Positions 43,876 through 52,300 of a stretch of DNA of 64,000 nucleotides are shown in pieces (position 1 is the first letter of the stretch; each line of letters begins with the position of its first letter). The stretch covers positions 248,001 to 312,000 of the forward strand of contig NZ_JARUXC010000005.1 in the NCBI RefSeq assembly GCF_030433855.1. Direction: 5' to 3'. The notes beneath the pieces are model-generated. The model ran no database searches, was not told the origin of the DNA, and saw nothing but the letters and a program-made list of their open reading frames with translations. Source of the DNA: Agreia sp. PsM10 (lineage in GTDB: Bacteria; Actinomycetota; Actinomycetes; Actinomycetales; Microbacteriaceae). The translations under genes and the position numbers were made by a program.

Positions 43876-43904
43876 ACCTCCACCCCTGCGGTGGAGGTTT
43901 TCTT
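43876..43904 (+). terminator. Intrinsic terminator/attenuator carrying the GNAT ribosome site
   Basis: Perfect 9-bp stem ACCTCCACC (43876-43884) with GGTGGAGGT (43890-43898), five-base loop, then TTTTCTT. It ends guaD transcripts, but its 3' arm also contains the GGTGGAGG that serves as Shine-Dalgarno for ATG 43907, so the same hairpin can block both elongation and translation of the GNAT gene. Confidence 0.8.
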
Positions 43905-43906
43905 GT

Positions 43907-44428
43907 ATGACCACTTCCCTCCCACCCTCGCTTCGAATCTCCGTCGCGACCGAAGCCGACCGGGCTGTTCTCGAGCAGCTCTGGACGATGTTCCGGCACG
44001 ATATGTCCGCCTATTCAGGCGCGCTTCCCGATGAACGAGGCCGGTTCCGCCAGGAACGCCTCGACAATGCCCTGGCTGACAGCACATGGCGCGGCTACGT
44101 CATCCGGCTCGACGATGCGCCCGCGGGTCTCTGCATCATCCGCGGTATCGGTTCCCCCGAAGTCGTGATCAACAGCATTTTTCTCGCGAATGCTGCTCGC
44201 CGACACGGCTACGGCCGCGCCGTCATCCGCGCGATCACGAGCCAGCATCCGGGCCGATGGGCGGTCGCGTTTCAGGAGGCCAACGCTGCCGCCGCTGCAT
44301 TCTGGACCGCAGTCGCAGCAGAAGCAGACGCCGAGTGGTTCTCAACGCGCGAGCCGGTTGCGGGTCGCCCTGACTTACGACCCGACATCTGGATCCGATT
44401 CGAGGTGAGAGCCGGGCGAGATCGATGA
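43907..44428 (+). CDS. GNAT-family N-acetyltransferase
   Basis: 173 residues. Acetyl-CoA-binding fold: INSIFLANAARRHGYGRAVIRAI shows the RxxGxG/A loop, followed by VAFQEANAAAAAFWTAVA, which is the usual last helix. Substrate unknown. The ribosome site is buried in the terminator hairpin directly upstream. AT content is higher than in guaD. Confidence 0.88.
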   Translation: MTTSLPPSLRISVATEADRAVLEQLWTMFRHDMSAYSGALPDERGRFRQERLDNALADSTWRGYVIRLDDAPAGLCIIRGIGSPEVVINSIFLANAARRHGYGRAVIRAITSQHPGRWAVAFQEANAAAAAFWTAVAAEADAEWFSTREPVAGRPDLRPDIWIRFEVRAGRDR

Positions 44429-44473
44429 CCCTGTTGCGCTCGCGGCTGAACGCGGATGAACGTCAGCCCCTAT

Positions 44474-44854
44474 CTACGTCCACGTCTTCGAAGGGCCCAG
44501 TCTTGGAATGATCTGGTCAACTCGCGGGAGTGTGTCCGGCCGATCATCGACTACCCACGAAAATTCGAGCGAGTAGAGGTAGCCCTCCGCATCGATCCAG
44601 AGCACGAGCATTCCGAGATCTTTTCCTTCAGCAGTCTTTACCTCGGCAGTCACGTCAAGCGGATTCGGCGACCCATGTGCGGGCTCAAGCGAACGATCAA
44701 CCTGGAACTCGAGCATCGTCGGTATGCCGGTAGGACTGTGAATGGTCGCAGCCTGTGCGATGAGTTCTCTCTGTGCAGGGATGTCAAATGCGTTGACCAT
44801 AGCGACGACAAGCGATCGGATCCGAAGAATCATCGCATCGTTCATCTCAATCAT
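44474..44854 (-). CDS. Small acidic protein, paralogue of the next gene; candidate immunity protein
   Basis: 126 residues from ATG 44854, which has GGAAG five bases upstream (GTG 44866 is four codons earlier). No known family. It aligns along most of its length with the product of 44897-45355: RIRSLVVAMV with RVRSLVEAIV, LIAQAATI with LLAQTATI, EFQVDRS with AFRVDRE, LWIDAEGYLYSLEFSWVVDD with VWLDHGSYLDSLEYTWWAD. Last gene behind the RHS gene. Confidence 0.7.
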   Translation of the reverse strand: MIEMNDAMILRIRSLVVAMVNAFDIPAQRELIAQAATIHSPTGIPTMLEFQVDRSLEPAHGSPNPLDVTAEVKTAEGKDLGMLVLWIDAEGYLYSLEFSWVVDDRPDTLPRVDQIIPRLGPSKTWT

Positions 44855-44896
44855 CACGTCTTCCACGCACCTTTAGCTGCATCGCCCGAACACTCA

Positions 44897-45355
44897 CTAG
44901 GCGATTCGCAGGTCATCCAACATAGGCAAGTCGGAGGGAGGGGCATCGGCCCACCATGTGTACTCAAGCGAATCGAGGTAGCTGCCGTGGTCGAGCCAGA
45001 CCATGATCTCCCCGACACTCTTACCATCAGCACTGACGACCTCGGGGCGATAAGGGACGGGGCTTGGCGTTGTTTGCGCGGGAGCTGTGCTCTCTCGGTC
45101 CACGCGAAATGCCAGGAACGCGAGATTGCCGCGCACATCACTGATCGTCGCCGTCTGTGCCAGCAGTGCCTCCCTGTCCGTTGGCGGGGCGTGATCGACT
45201 ATCGCCTCGACCAGAGACCTCACCCGAGCGAGGTGGCGAGACATGTCGCTTGGCTGCGACTCATTCGTTTCCACGAGGACCGTACCTCCAACCACCGTTG
45301 TTCTCGATGGCCTGAGATCTATGCTGCAGCCTGACGTCTCGATTGCTCGCGTCAT
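44897..45355 (-). CDS. Small acidic protein; candidate immunity protein for the RHS tip
   Basis: 152 residues from ATG 45355, overlapping the preceding membrane-protein stop as ATGA. Soluble, acidic, no signal. Paralogous to 44474-44854. Small acidic genes tightly coupled behind a polymorphic-toxin gene, often duplicated, are typically immunity genes. Function is inferred from position only. Confidence 0.7.
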   Translation of the reverse strand: MTRAIETSGCSIDLRPSRTTVVGGTVLVETNESQPSDMSRHLARVRSLVEAIVDHAPPTDREALLAQTATISDVRGNLAFLAFRVDRESTAPAQTTPSPVPYRPEVVSADGKSVGEIMVWLDHGSYLDSLEYTWWADAPPSDLPMLDDLRIA

Positions 45356-45783
45356 TCACGGTCGCGACTTGGAAGCTCGAACTGCCATAAATATGCGAAG
45401 GTTCCGAGAAAAACGATAGAGCCCGAGAGCACGACCAACGCAAGTGGTGGTCCAGGGCGCCAGAACCCGTTCCAGACGAGATTGTAGGAAAGGCTCGAGA
45501 CTGCACCAGCTACAAGGGCTTGACCGAAGTGACGCCAACCCGAAGGAACTTGCGTCTTCACCGTGATTGATCCAACCAAGTATGCGAATATTCCGGAGGT
45601 AAGGCCGATGAGTATTCCCTCAAGGACGGCTAGCGGGACGTAAAGCAACAAGACAGTGCTCCTCGAGCCGTAGCTAGCCGACACCAGCATATGTGCGCCT
45701 ACAGAAAACAAGGTGCTGTAGATGACGGAAAACGGCACTATCGCCCCCGGCCCCCGGCGCCTCAGTATGTTTCTATGCTCCAT
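45352..45783 (-). CDS. Four-helix membrane protein coupled to the RHS gene
   Basis: 143 residues from ATG 45783, which lies inside the last codons of the RHS gene (11-bp overlap). Predicted helices at about 14-34, 44-70, 84-103 and 112-131. No family recognised. It is the gene immediately following the RHS tip, the classical immunity position; a membrane immunity protein would suit a toxin acting at the membrane. GC is clearly below the window average. Confidence 0.7.
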   Translation of the reverse strand: MEHRNILRRRGPGAIVPFSVIYSTLFSVGAHMLVSASYGSRSTVLLLYVPLAVLEGILIGLTSGIFAYLVGSITVKTQVPSGWRHFGQALVAGAVSSLSYNLVWNGFWRPGPPLALVVLSGSIVFLGTFAYLWQFELPSRDRE

Positions 45784-48700
45784 GTCCTCGCCAATACTTC
45801 TTGATCGCCGCACGCAAGTTGGCTGCCTGGTCTCGCCATGTCGAAAACGAAGGTGTCGAGACGTTGAATCCAATCCCGATCGCTAAATCTCTGGTACGTC
45901 CTTGAGCGATCTGCTGAAGAGAAACTGTACCGTCATCATTAGCGACTGTCTGAAACGTCACCGTTGACCCTGGCAAATCGAAGTATCCATCGCTAACCAC
46001 AGTGAAAGTGACGCTTGTGGGAGTTGTGCTGACCCGAACATCGCCGCGACCATCCGCAACCGGAAGCGCTTGCAACGTACAAACTGCACCCTCAGAGAAC
46101 GTTGGGCAGCCACTGACAGGGAACGGGAATATCTCCCCCGGGTGGGCCTTGAATATATCCATCACTTCCTCGGGTGTCATGCCGGAAGCAACAACCCAGG
46201 AGAAAACGTACTGATAGTCGATCTCAAGAGGGGATGCGCAGCTGTGAGACTTTCCTGAACCTCTGCACGTAGTCCCCGGTGGCACCAGGGGGCTCGATGG
46301 TAGATAACCTGGGAAGCGTTCGTCGAAGCCCTGGACATGCCTTACTGGTAGTGCCGAGTTGTCGCCTGACGGGTCCTGGTCCCAGTCGTCGGACGGGCCG
46401 TTCCAGCTCACTGATTCCACGTCATAATCCGGGTTCATGATCGCAGCCGTGGGCAGGGAGGAGATCGGGCCGGAGTGCATTGGCGCGCTGGCACCGCTCC
46501 CCTGGCTATGTCCACCTCGGGGGCCCGGGCACATCGGAACACCGCCTCTTCCGCCGCCGCAGTATCCGAGATAGTCGCTGAACGTCGTCGGCGAGTTCGT
46601 CACGTAGCTATAGCGAGCAGCCGTCTGCGGTTGGGTCAGGAGTCCGCGCCAGGAGTCCTGGGACATCCAGGACCCGGTGGTGGGGTCGTAGCTGCGGGAG
46701 TAGTAGTTGTTCAGTCCGTAGCCGGGGTCGGTGGTTTCGCCGGTGTAGTTGACGGCGGAGTTCCAGCCGATGGTGTCGAAGGACTGGTTGCCCCAGTCGT
46801 CGAACGTCGACAACTGAGCGACGGAGCCGCCGACGGCCTGGGCAGCGGTGGTGCCGAGTCCGTCGAGAAGCGCCCAGGAGGCGTCCTTTCCGTCTGCGGT
46901 TTGCAGGGCAACCTCGCCGAAGGCGTCGCGCATGAGGGTGCTCGTACCGGAAGCGGTGTTGGACTGCTGAACAACGGACGTACCGTCCCAGACACTCTTC
47001 GTGGTCTGCGAACCCAGGCCCGACGTCTCGGTCGTGTTCAGCTGACGACCGAGACCGTCATACGCGTAGCTGCTGGAGCGTCCGTCACGGGTCACGCCGG
47101 TGAGGCGGTTGTCGGTCTGGTAACTGAAGTCAGTCGTGACACCGTTCTCATTCTGAGTGGTGCGGTTACCGTTGCCGTCGTACCCGTAGCTCGACGATGC
47201 CCCGTTGCTGGTGCTGCCGGTGAGCTGGTTCGCCTCATTGAACGACGCCGTCACATCCGTCGTACCTGTATCCGTGGTGGCGGTTGCCTGGACACGGTTG
47301 CCGGCCGGGTCGTACGAATACGTGGCCGCGTTACCCTTACTGGTCTTGCTTCCGACAAGCCGGTTCAGGCTGTCATACGCGTAGTCGCGGGAGTCGACAT
47401 CCGGGGTCTCGAGCACCGACGGGAACGCCGGAGTCGGATCGGGCGCCACCACCGACGGTGCCGCACTTGCTTCAGGTGTGGTCCCGGTCGAGGCCGGGTC
47501 GTTCAACGACCCGAGCGTGCGGGTGGCGTTCGAGACGTTGCCTGCCGGATCGTACATGTAGTCGAAGGTGATGGTGTCGACGTTCTCCACCGGATTCGGC
47601 AGCGCCGGTACCGTGCGGCGGTCGAGGTAGTCGCCCGTCTTCACGCACTCATGCGAGGTCGATCCCGCAGCAGGGATGGCCCGCTTGCCGAGGTACCCGG
47701 CAGCCGTCACGCACTGGTCGACCTCGGTCGTAACCGGTTTCGCAGCAACCGCCTCGGGTGCAACAGTGGATGCCGATGCCGGGCCCGCACTCGGGCTCGC
47801 CGGGGCGACGTGCTTGATCTGGGTAACCCGGTTCGCCGCGTCATACGCGTAGTCCGTCGCAACACCGGTGGAGCGGAGCATGTTCGTGAGGTTGCCTGCC
47901 GGGTCCCACTCGTAGGCGATGTTGCCCCATGGTGACGTCTGCGCCACGGGACGTCCGGCGTCGTCGTACTCATACCCGATTGACTCGCCCGTGGGCATCG
48001 TCAGCGCGGTCAGCTGCTGCGCGGCGTCGTAGGTGTATCCGAGGCGGGATCCGTTGGCGTCGATCTGTTCGGTCATGAGGCCGTTGGCGTCGTACTTCCA
48101 GCCCGTGACACCGAGCGGGTCGGTCATCGCGATGGGCTGTTGGTTCGCGTCGTACTCGAACGACACGCTCGAACCGGGGTAGGAGATCTGGGCCAGGTCG
48201 GAGCGGGACGTGTAGGAGTAGTTCGTGGTCTGCCGGTTGCCATCGATCTGCGACGACAGACGACCCAGGGAGTCGTAGCTGTAGTCCCAGGATTTGCCGA
48301 GGGGGTTCGTCTCCGCGGTGACCTGACCGGCCGCGTTGTAGTCGAAGAGAGTTTTGTGCCCGTTCGGGTCGAGAATGGAGGCCAGGTTGCCGGTCTCGGT
48401 CCAGTCATACACGGTCGTCACGTTCACGTCCGAGGTACCCGTCGCCGCTGCATCCACGTTGGCATCGAAACCCTCGATCACCGTGGCGAGCTGCCCGGCG
48501 GGATCGTAGGAGTAGCGGGTCTCATTGCCATTCGCATCGACCATTGACGTCTGCTGACTGTTGAGGTCATAGCCGTAGATAGCGGTCGAGCCGACGGCAT
48601 TCGTCGTCGATGCGACGGTGCCGGTCGGGTTGTACGCGGTGGTCGACGTGTTGCCGTTGGCGTCGGTGATCGCGGTCAAGCGGCTCACTGCGTCATACCC

Positions 48701-51700
48701 GTACGAGGTGGCGTCGCCGAGCGGATTCGTCGCTACGGTCACCCGACCGAGCGGATCGTAAGACACCGTGCTCGATCTGCCGAGGGCGTCGATCTGCTCC
48801 TGCACACGGCCAGCCGGGTCATAGACGAGCTGCGTCGCCGCGCCTGTGGGGTCGATCGATCCAGTCAACTGCCCGTTCGCGTCATAGGCGAGTGTCGTCT
48901 CGTTCCCTCGACGGTCAGTCGAGGTGACGAGGTTCGAGTCCACGTCGTAGGTGAACGTCGAGGTTTCGCCCTGCTGGTCGGCGACCTTCGTGATCCTGTC
49001 AAGCAGGTCGTACACGTAGGAGACGCTGTTGCCATCGGCATCAGTCGAATTCTCGACGCGTCCGACCTCGTCATAGGACGTCGACGAGGTGATGCCCGTC
49101 GGACCAGTGGTCTTCGTCGCACGGTTGAGCTCGTCGTACGCATACGTGGTCTTCGCGCCCGCCGGGTCGGTCTGGCTGACCAGGTTGCCGGCCTTGTCGT
49201 ACTCGCGAACCCACTCGCCACCCTTCGGGTCGACGACGGTCACTGGCCGATACAGGTCATCGAGCACGAACGACGTCACGTTTCCGAGGGGGTCGGTGGT
49301 TTTGGTCAGTTCGTCTTCAGTGTTGTATTCGTAGTTCGTCGTTCCGCCGTCAGGGGCGGTGACGGCCACGAGGTTGAACGCGTTGTTCCACGCGTACGAG
49401 GTCACGGCGCCAGCCGCATCCGTCGAGCTGGTGAGGTTGTCGTTCGCGTCATAGATGTACGACGTGACCCCGCCCATCGCATCCGTCTTCGACACCAGCC
49501 GGTCGCCGGCATCCCACGTCAGCGTCGTCGTCGCACCCGTCGGGTCGGTCGTCGACGTCACCCGGTTGGCACCGTCGTACACGAACGTGGTGATGTTGCC
49601 CTTTGGGTCTGTCAGGGCGGTGACATTGCCCCGGTTGTCGTAGGCGTACATGGTCGTGGCGCCTGACGGGGTCGTCGACGAGGTCAGGTTTCCCTGGCCG
49701 TCATATGTGCGAGTCAGCTCGGTGCCGTCGGCCTGCGTGACACCGGTCACCAGACCGAGCGGGTCGACCTCATAGCTGGTCGTGCGCTCGGCCCCATCCG
49801 GGCCGCCTTCGTCGGTCTGGGATGCCAGCTCGCCGGTGGGCGTATAGGTGAACGTGGTCGTTGTGCCGTCGGGCAGAACGGTGGATGCGACGTTGCCGGT
49901 CGCGTCGTACGTGTAGGCCCATTCGTGGCCGGCTTCGTCGGTGTAGGTCGTGACCTGATCGAGGTCGTTGTAGACGTAGGCGATGGAGTTGCCCGCCGCA
50001 TCCGTCTTGCCCGTGATGCGATGCTGGGAGTCGTACGAGAACACCGTCTTGGTGCCCTCGTTGTCGGTGTACGTCGTCCTTCCCGCGGCGGTGTCGTAGC
50101 TCAGCGAGCGCACGTTACCGTCGCCATCGACCTGCTTGGTGACCCGCCCCTCGGCGTCGAACTCGTTCGTCAGATAGGTGATTCCGAGCGCATCGGTGGC
50201 GGTGACCATGCGGTGAGCGTCGTCGTAGGAGTAGGCGCGGACCCGGCCGTCGGGGCTGGTAATCGACGTGAGATTCGTATTCGCGTCGTAGCCGAGACTC
50301 CAGGTGCGGCCGTCTGGGTGGGTGAACGAGGTGAGCCGGCCCACGGCATCCGAGGAGACCGTGATGGTCTGGCCCGCAGCATCGGTGATCGACTGGAGCG
50401 GGGCAAACTTGTGCACCCGCCAATCCGTCGCACCATAGCTGAGCGTGGTCGCGTTGCCCTGCTGGTCGGTGTGCTTCACGAGCTCGCCGACACCATCGAT
50501 GTCGGCGGCGTCGAACACCCAGGACTCGCCGTTGACGCCGGTCAACGTGAGCTGGTTGTTGCCGTCGTTCGTCAGCGTCTGGAACAGGCCTGGCTCGCCG
50601 ATGTAGCCGCCCGAGCCGTCGGAGGAGAAGTCGAAGGTGGCGCCGTCGTTGCGCACCACCAGCACCGAGCCGTCTTCGTAGCGTTGCGCCCGAGCACCGA
50701 ACGCGAACGACCACCCCGCTCCGATTCGCGAGTCCCTGCCATCGAGCGAGTTGTAGATCAGGTTCAGGTCGAGGTCGGAGTTTCCCGGGCCGGAGAGTTT
50801 GAACAGAGGCGCGGCCTCGATGAGGTTTCCGGTCGAGAACGACACCGGCTCCGCGCCGTACAGCTCGTAGTTCTGGTAGCCGAGGTCACGCCAGTGATCC
50901 AGCTGCGCCTGAGTCGGGCGCCCCGGAAGACCGCCCGTGGCGGGGTCGACGCAGTTGAAGCGGTCGGCCAGGTACACGCTGAGCGATGCGGTGACACCGG
51001 CCGAGATGAATGCGAAGCCCTCGGGATCGTCGATGTAGGCGCGGTCGTAGTTGCTGTCCATGAACAGCGTCTCGAAGTGCGTGTAGGCACCGGGCACATT
51101 GTTGAACTCGGGCGCGGGCAGGTAAGGCAGGTTGCCCGCCTTGAACGGGCGCTGCACATAGGCCGGCATCGTCGACAGCACGGAGTCGCCCAACGCCTGA
51201 TCCTGCGGATTGCCCCGGTAGTAGACGCGGCCACCAGACTCTGTACCATCGGCATCCCACGCCTCATCGGGATTGATCGCATCGAATGCCAGCGTGATCG
51301 TGGCATCGGGGTTCGCCGCCGCCGCGATGTCGGCACGCAGCTGCGTCGACACGATCGGCGTGTTCGGATCCTCCCTCGTGATCGTCACGTCGGCACGGCA
51401 GTTCGTCTGCAGCCGATCCCGCACCTGCTGAGCAAGGGCGATGTTCAGCGGTAGCTCGTGCAGTTCAGGGGCCGGCTGCGTCACATACGCCAGGTCGTCG
51501 TCAGGGTCGAGGACGATCTTCGGTCCGGGAGGTGCGACGAACGGAATGCCGATCACGACCATCTGTGACAGGTGACCCGACTCACCACGAACCACGCCGG
51601 CACCCTCGTCGTACACCGACGGAAGCGCCACCCACGGGTCGCCCGCGTTCTCGCGGGTGTAGATCTGCAGCGACGACGGGTCGAGATCCTTGATCTGCTT

Positions 51701-52300
51701 GTCGGTCACCGCCATCTCCAGCGCGACACCGGGAACCACATCCGTGGCCACCTGCGTACCGTCTGCCTGGTCGGTGATCGTGGCGTCGGCGGGGAAGGTC
51801 GTGACCTCGCCGCCGGAATCGGTCGTCGCCGAAATGTCGACAGGCGTCCCTACGGCGGTGCCGCCGGTCTCTGTCTCTGCCGACGTCGCAACAGCCTTGG
51901 ACAGCGGCGTGATGTCGACGTCGAGTTTCTCGTCGATCTCGTGGCCCGAGAACGTGACCTGAACATCGGGGTCCTGCGCCGTGATCGTGGACGACTGATC
52001 CGGAGTGATCGTGCCCTCGCCCGCCGGGTCCGCGACGGGTGCGGGTTCGGTCGGGGCGAGCTGTGTCTTATCTGCAGCGTTGCGAACCTCGGCGAGGGTC
52101 TTCTCCGCCTGCCGCTGCGCGAGCAAAGTAGGAGATGCGATCGACGGCGTCACACCCACGGAGAGGGTGAGGGCGAGTACCGCAGCCGTGGTGACGGCAC
52201 CTCGTGCCACAGCCTTGCCTTGTCTGCGAGTCCAGCGGGCGGGTTTTCGGGTCAGCATTGCGAGCCCGGCCGCGACGGCGGGGCGGATCGGCGCGCTCAC
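45773..52300 (-). CDS. Secreted RHS/YD-repeat polymorphic toxin-like protein
   Basis: 2175 residues from GTG 52300 (GTGA overlap with the surface protein). Signal peptide about 1-56. Residues 261-448 resemble an N-acetylmuramoyl-alanine amidase fold but with IVLDPDDD where GHGG is expected. RHS/YD repeats run from about 495 to 1900 (many GYDA..NLTS.T.P.G and Y.YD..G.... units), interrupted near 1520-1590 by an Ala/Pro-rich insert with a duplicated CV...YL..R..PA motif. The core ends at RSYDPTTGSWMSQDSWRG...SDYLGY. Residues 1914-2175 are a unique tip with no family I know, lower in GC. Probably a surface-delivered effector against neighbours. Confidence 0.9.
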   Translation of the reverse strand: MSAPIRPAVAAGLAMLTRKPARWTRRQGKAVARGAVTTAAVLALTLSVGVTPSIASPTLLAQRQAEKTLAEVRNAADKTQLAPTEPAPVADPAGEGTITPDQSSTITAQDPDVQVTFSGHEIDEKLDVDITPLSKAVATSAETETGGTAVGTPVDISATTDSGGEVTTFPADATITDQADGTQVATDVVPGVALEMAVTDKQIKDLDPSSLQIYTRENAGDPWVALPSVYDEGAGVVRGESGHLSQMVVIGIPFVAPPGPKIVLDPDDDLAYVTQPAPELHELPLNIALAQQVRDRLQTNCRADVTITREDPNTPIVSTQLRADIAAAANPDATITLAFDAINPDEAWDADGTESGGRVYYRGNPQDQALGDSVLSTMPAYVQRPFKAGNLPYLPAPEFNNVPGAYTHFETLFMDSNYDRAYIDDPEGFAFISAGVTASLSVYLADRFNCVDPATGGLPGRPTQAQLDHWRDLGYQNYELYGAEPVSFSTGNLIEAAPLFKLSGPGNSDLDLNLIYNSLDGRDSRIGAGWSFAFGARAQRYEDGSVLVVRNDGATFDFSSDGSGGYIGEPGLFQTLTNDGNNQLTLTGVNGESWVFDAADIDGVGELVKHTDQQGNATTLSYGATDWRVHKFAPLQSITDAAGQTITVSSDAVGRLTSFTHPDGRTWSLGYDANTNLTSITSPDGRVRAYSYDDAHRMVTATDALGITYLTNEFDAEGRVTKQVDGDGNVRSLSYDTAAGRTTYTDNEGTKTVFSYDSQHRITGKTDAAGNSIAYVYNDLDQVTTYTDEAGHEWAYTYDATGNVASTVLPDGTTTTFTYTPTGELASQTDEGGPDGAERTTSYEVDPLGLVTGVTQADGTELTRTYDGQGNLTSSTTPSGATTMYAYDNRGNVTALTDPKGNITTFVYDGANRVTSTTDPTGATTTLTWDAGDRLVSKTDAMGGVTSYIYDANDNLTSSTDAAGAVTSYAWNNAFNLVAVTAPDGGTTNYEYNTEDELTKTTDPLGNVTSFVLDDLYRPVTVVDPKGGEWVREYDKAGNLVSQTDPAGAKTTYAYDELNRATKTTGPTGITSSTSYDEVGRVENSTDADGNSVSYVYDLLDRITKVADQQGETSTFTYDVDSNLVTSTDRRGNETTLAYDANGQLTGSIDPTGAATQLVYDPAGRVQEQIDALGRSSTVSYDPLGRVTVATNPLGDATSYGYDAVSRLTAITDANGNTSTTAYNPTGTVASTTNAVGSTAIYGYDLNSQQTSMVDANGNETRYSYDPAGQLATVIEGFDANVDAAATGTSDVNVTTVYDWTETGNLASILDPNGHKTLFDYNAAGQVTAETNPLGKSWDYSYDSLGRLSSQIDGNRQTTNYSYTSRSDLAQISYPGSSVSFEYDANQQPIAMTDPLGVTGWKYDANGLMTEQIDANGSRLGYTYDAAQQLTALTMPTGESIGYEYDDAGRPVAQTSPWGNIAYEWDPAGNLTNMLRSTGVATDYAYDAANRVTQIKHVAPASPSAGPASASTVAPEAVAAKPVTTEVDQCVTAAGYLGKRAIPAAGSTSHECVKTGDYLDRRTVPALPNPVENVDTITFDYMYDPAGNVSNATRTLGSLNDPASTGTTPEASAAPSVVAPDPTPAFPSVLETPDVDSRDYAYDSLNRLVGSKTSKGNAATYSYDPAGNRVQATATTDTGTTDVTASFNEANQLTGSTSNGASSSYGYDGNGNRTTQNENGVTTDFSYQTDNRLTGVTRDGRSSSYAYDGLGRQLNTTETSGLGSQTTKSVWDGTSVVQQSNTASGTSTLMRDAFGEVALQTADGKDASWALLDGLGTTAAQAVGGSVAQLSTFDDWGNQSFDTIGWNSAVNYTGETTDPGYGLNNYYSRSYDPTTGSWMSQDSWRGLLTQPQTAARYSYVTNSPTTFSDYLGYCGGGRGGVPMCPGPRGGHSQGSGASAPMHSGPISSLPTAAIMNPDYDVESVSWNGPSDDWDQDPSGDNSALPVRHVQGFDERFPGYLPSSPLVPPGTTCRGSGKSHSCASPLEIDYQYVFSWVVASGMTPEEVMDIFKAHPGEIFPFPVSGCPTFSEGAVCTLQALPVADGRGDVRVSTTPTSVTFTVVSDGYFDLPGSTVTFQTVANDDGTVSLQQIAQGRTRDLAIGIGFNVSTPSFSTWRDQAANLRAAIKKYWRGHGA

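Noticed and set aside
49925-51454. A 509-codon plus-strand frame inside the RHS gene
   Set aside because: Antisense shadow of the YD-repeat region; Val/Gly/Arg-rich, repeat-derived.
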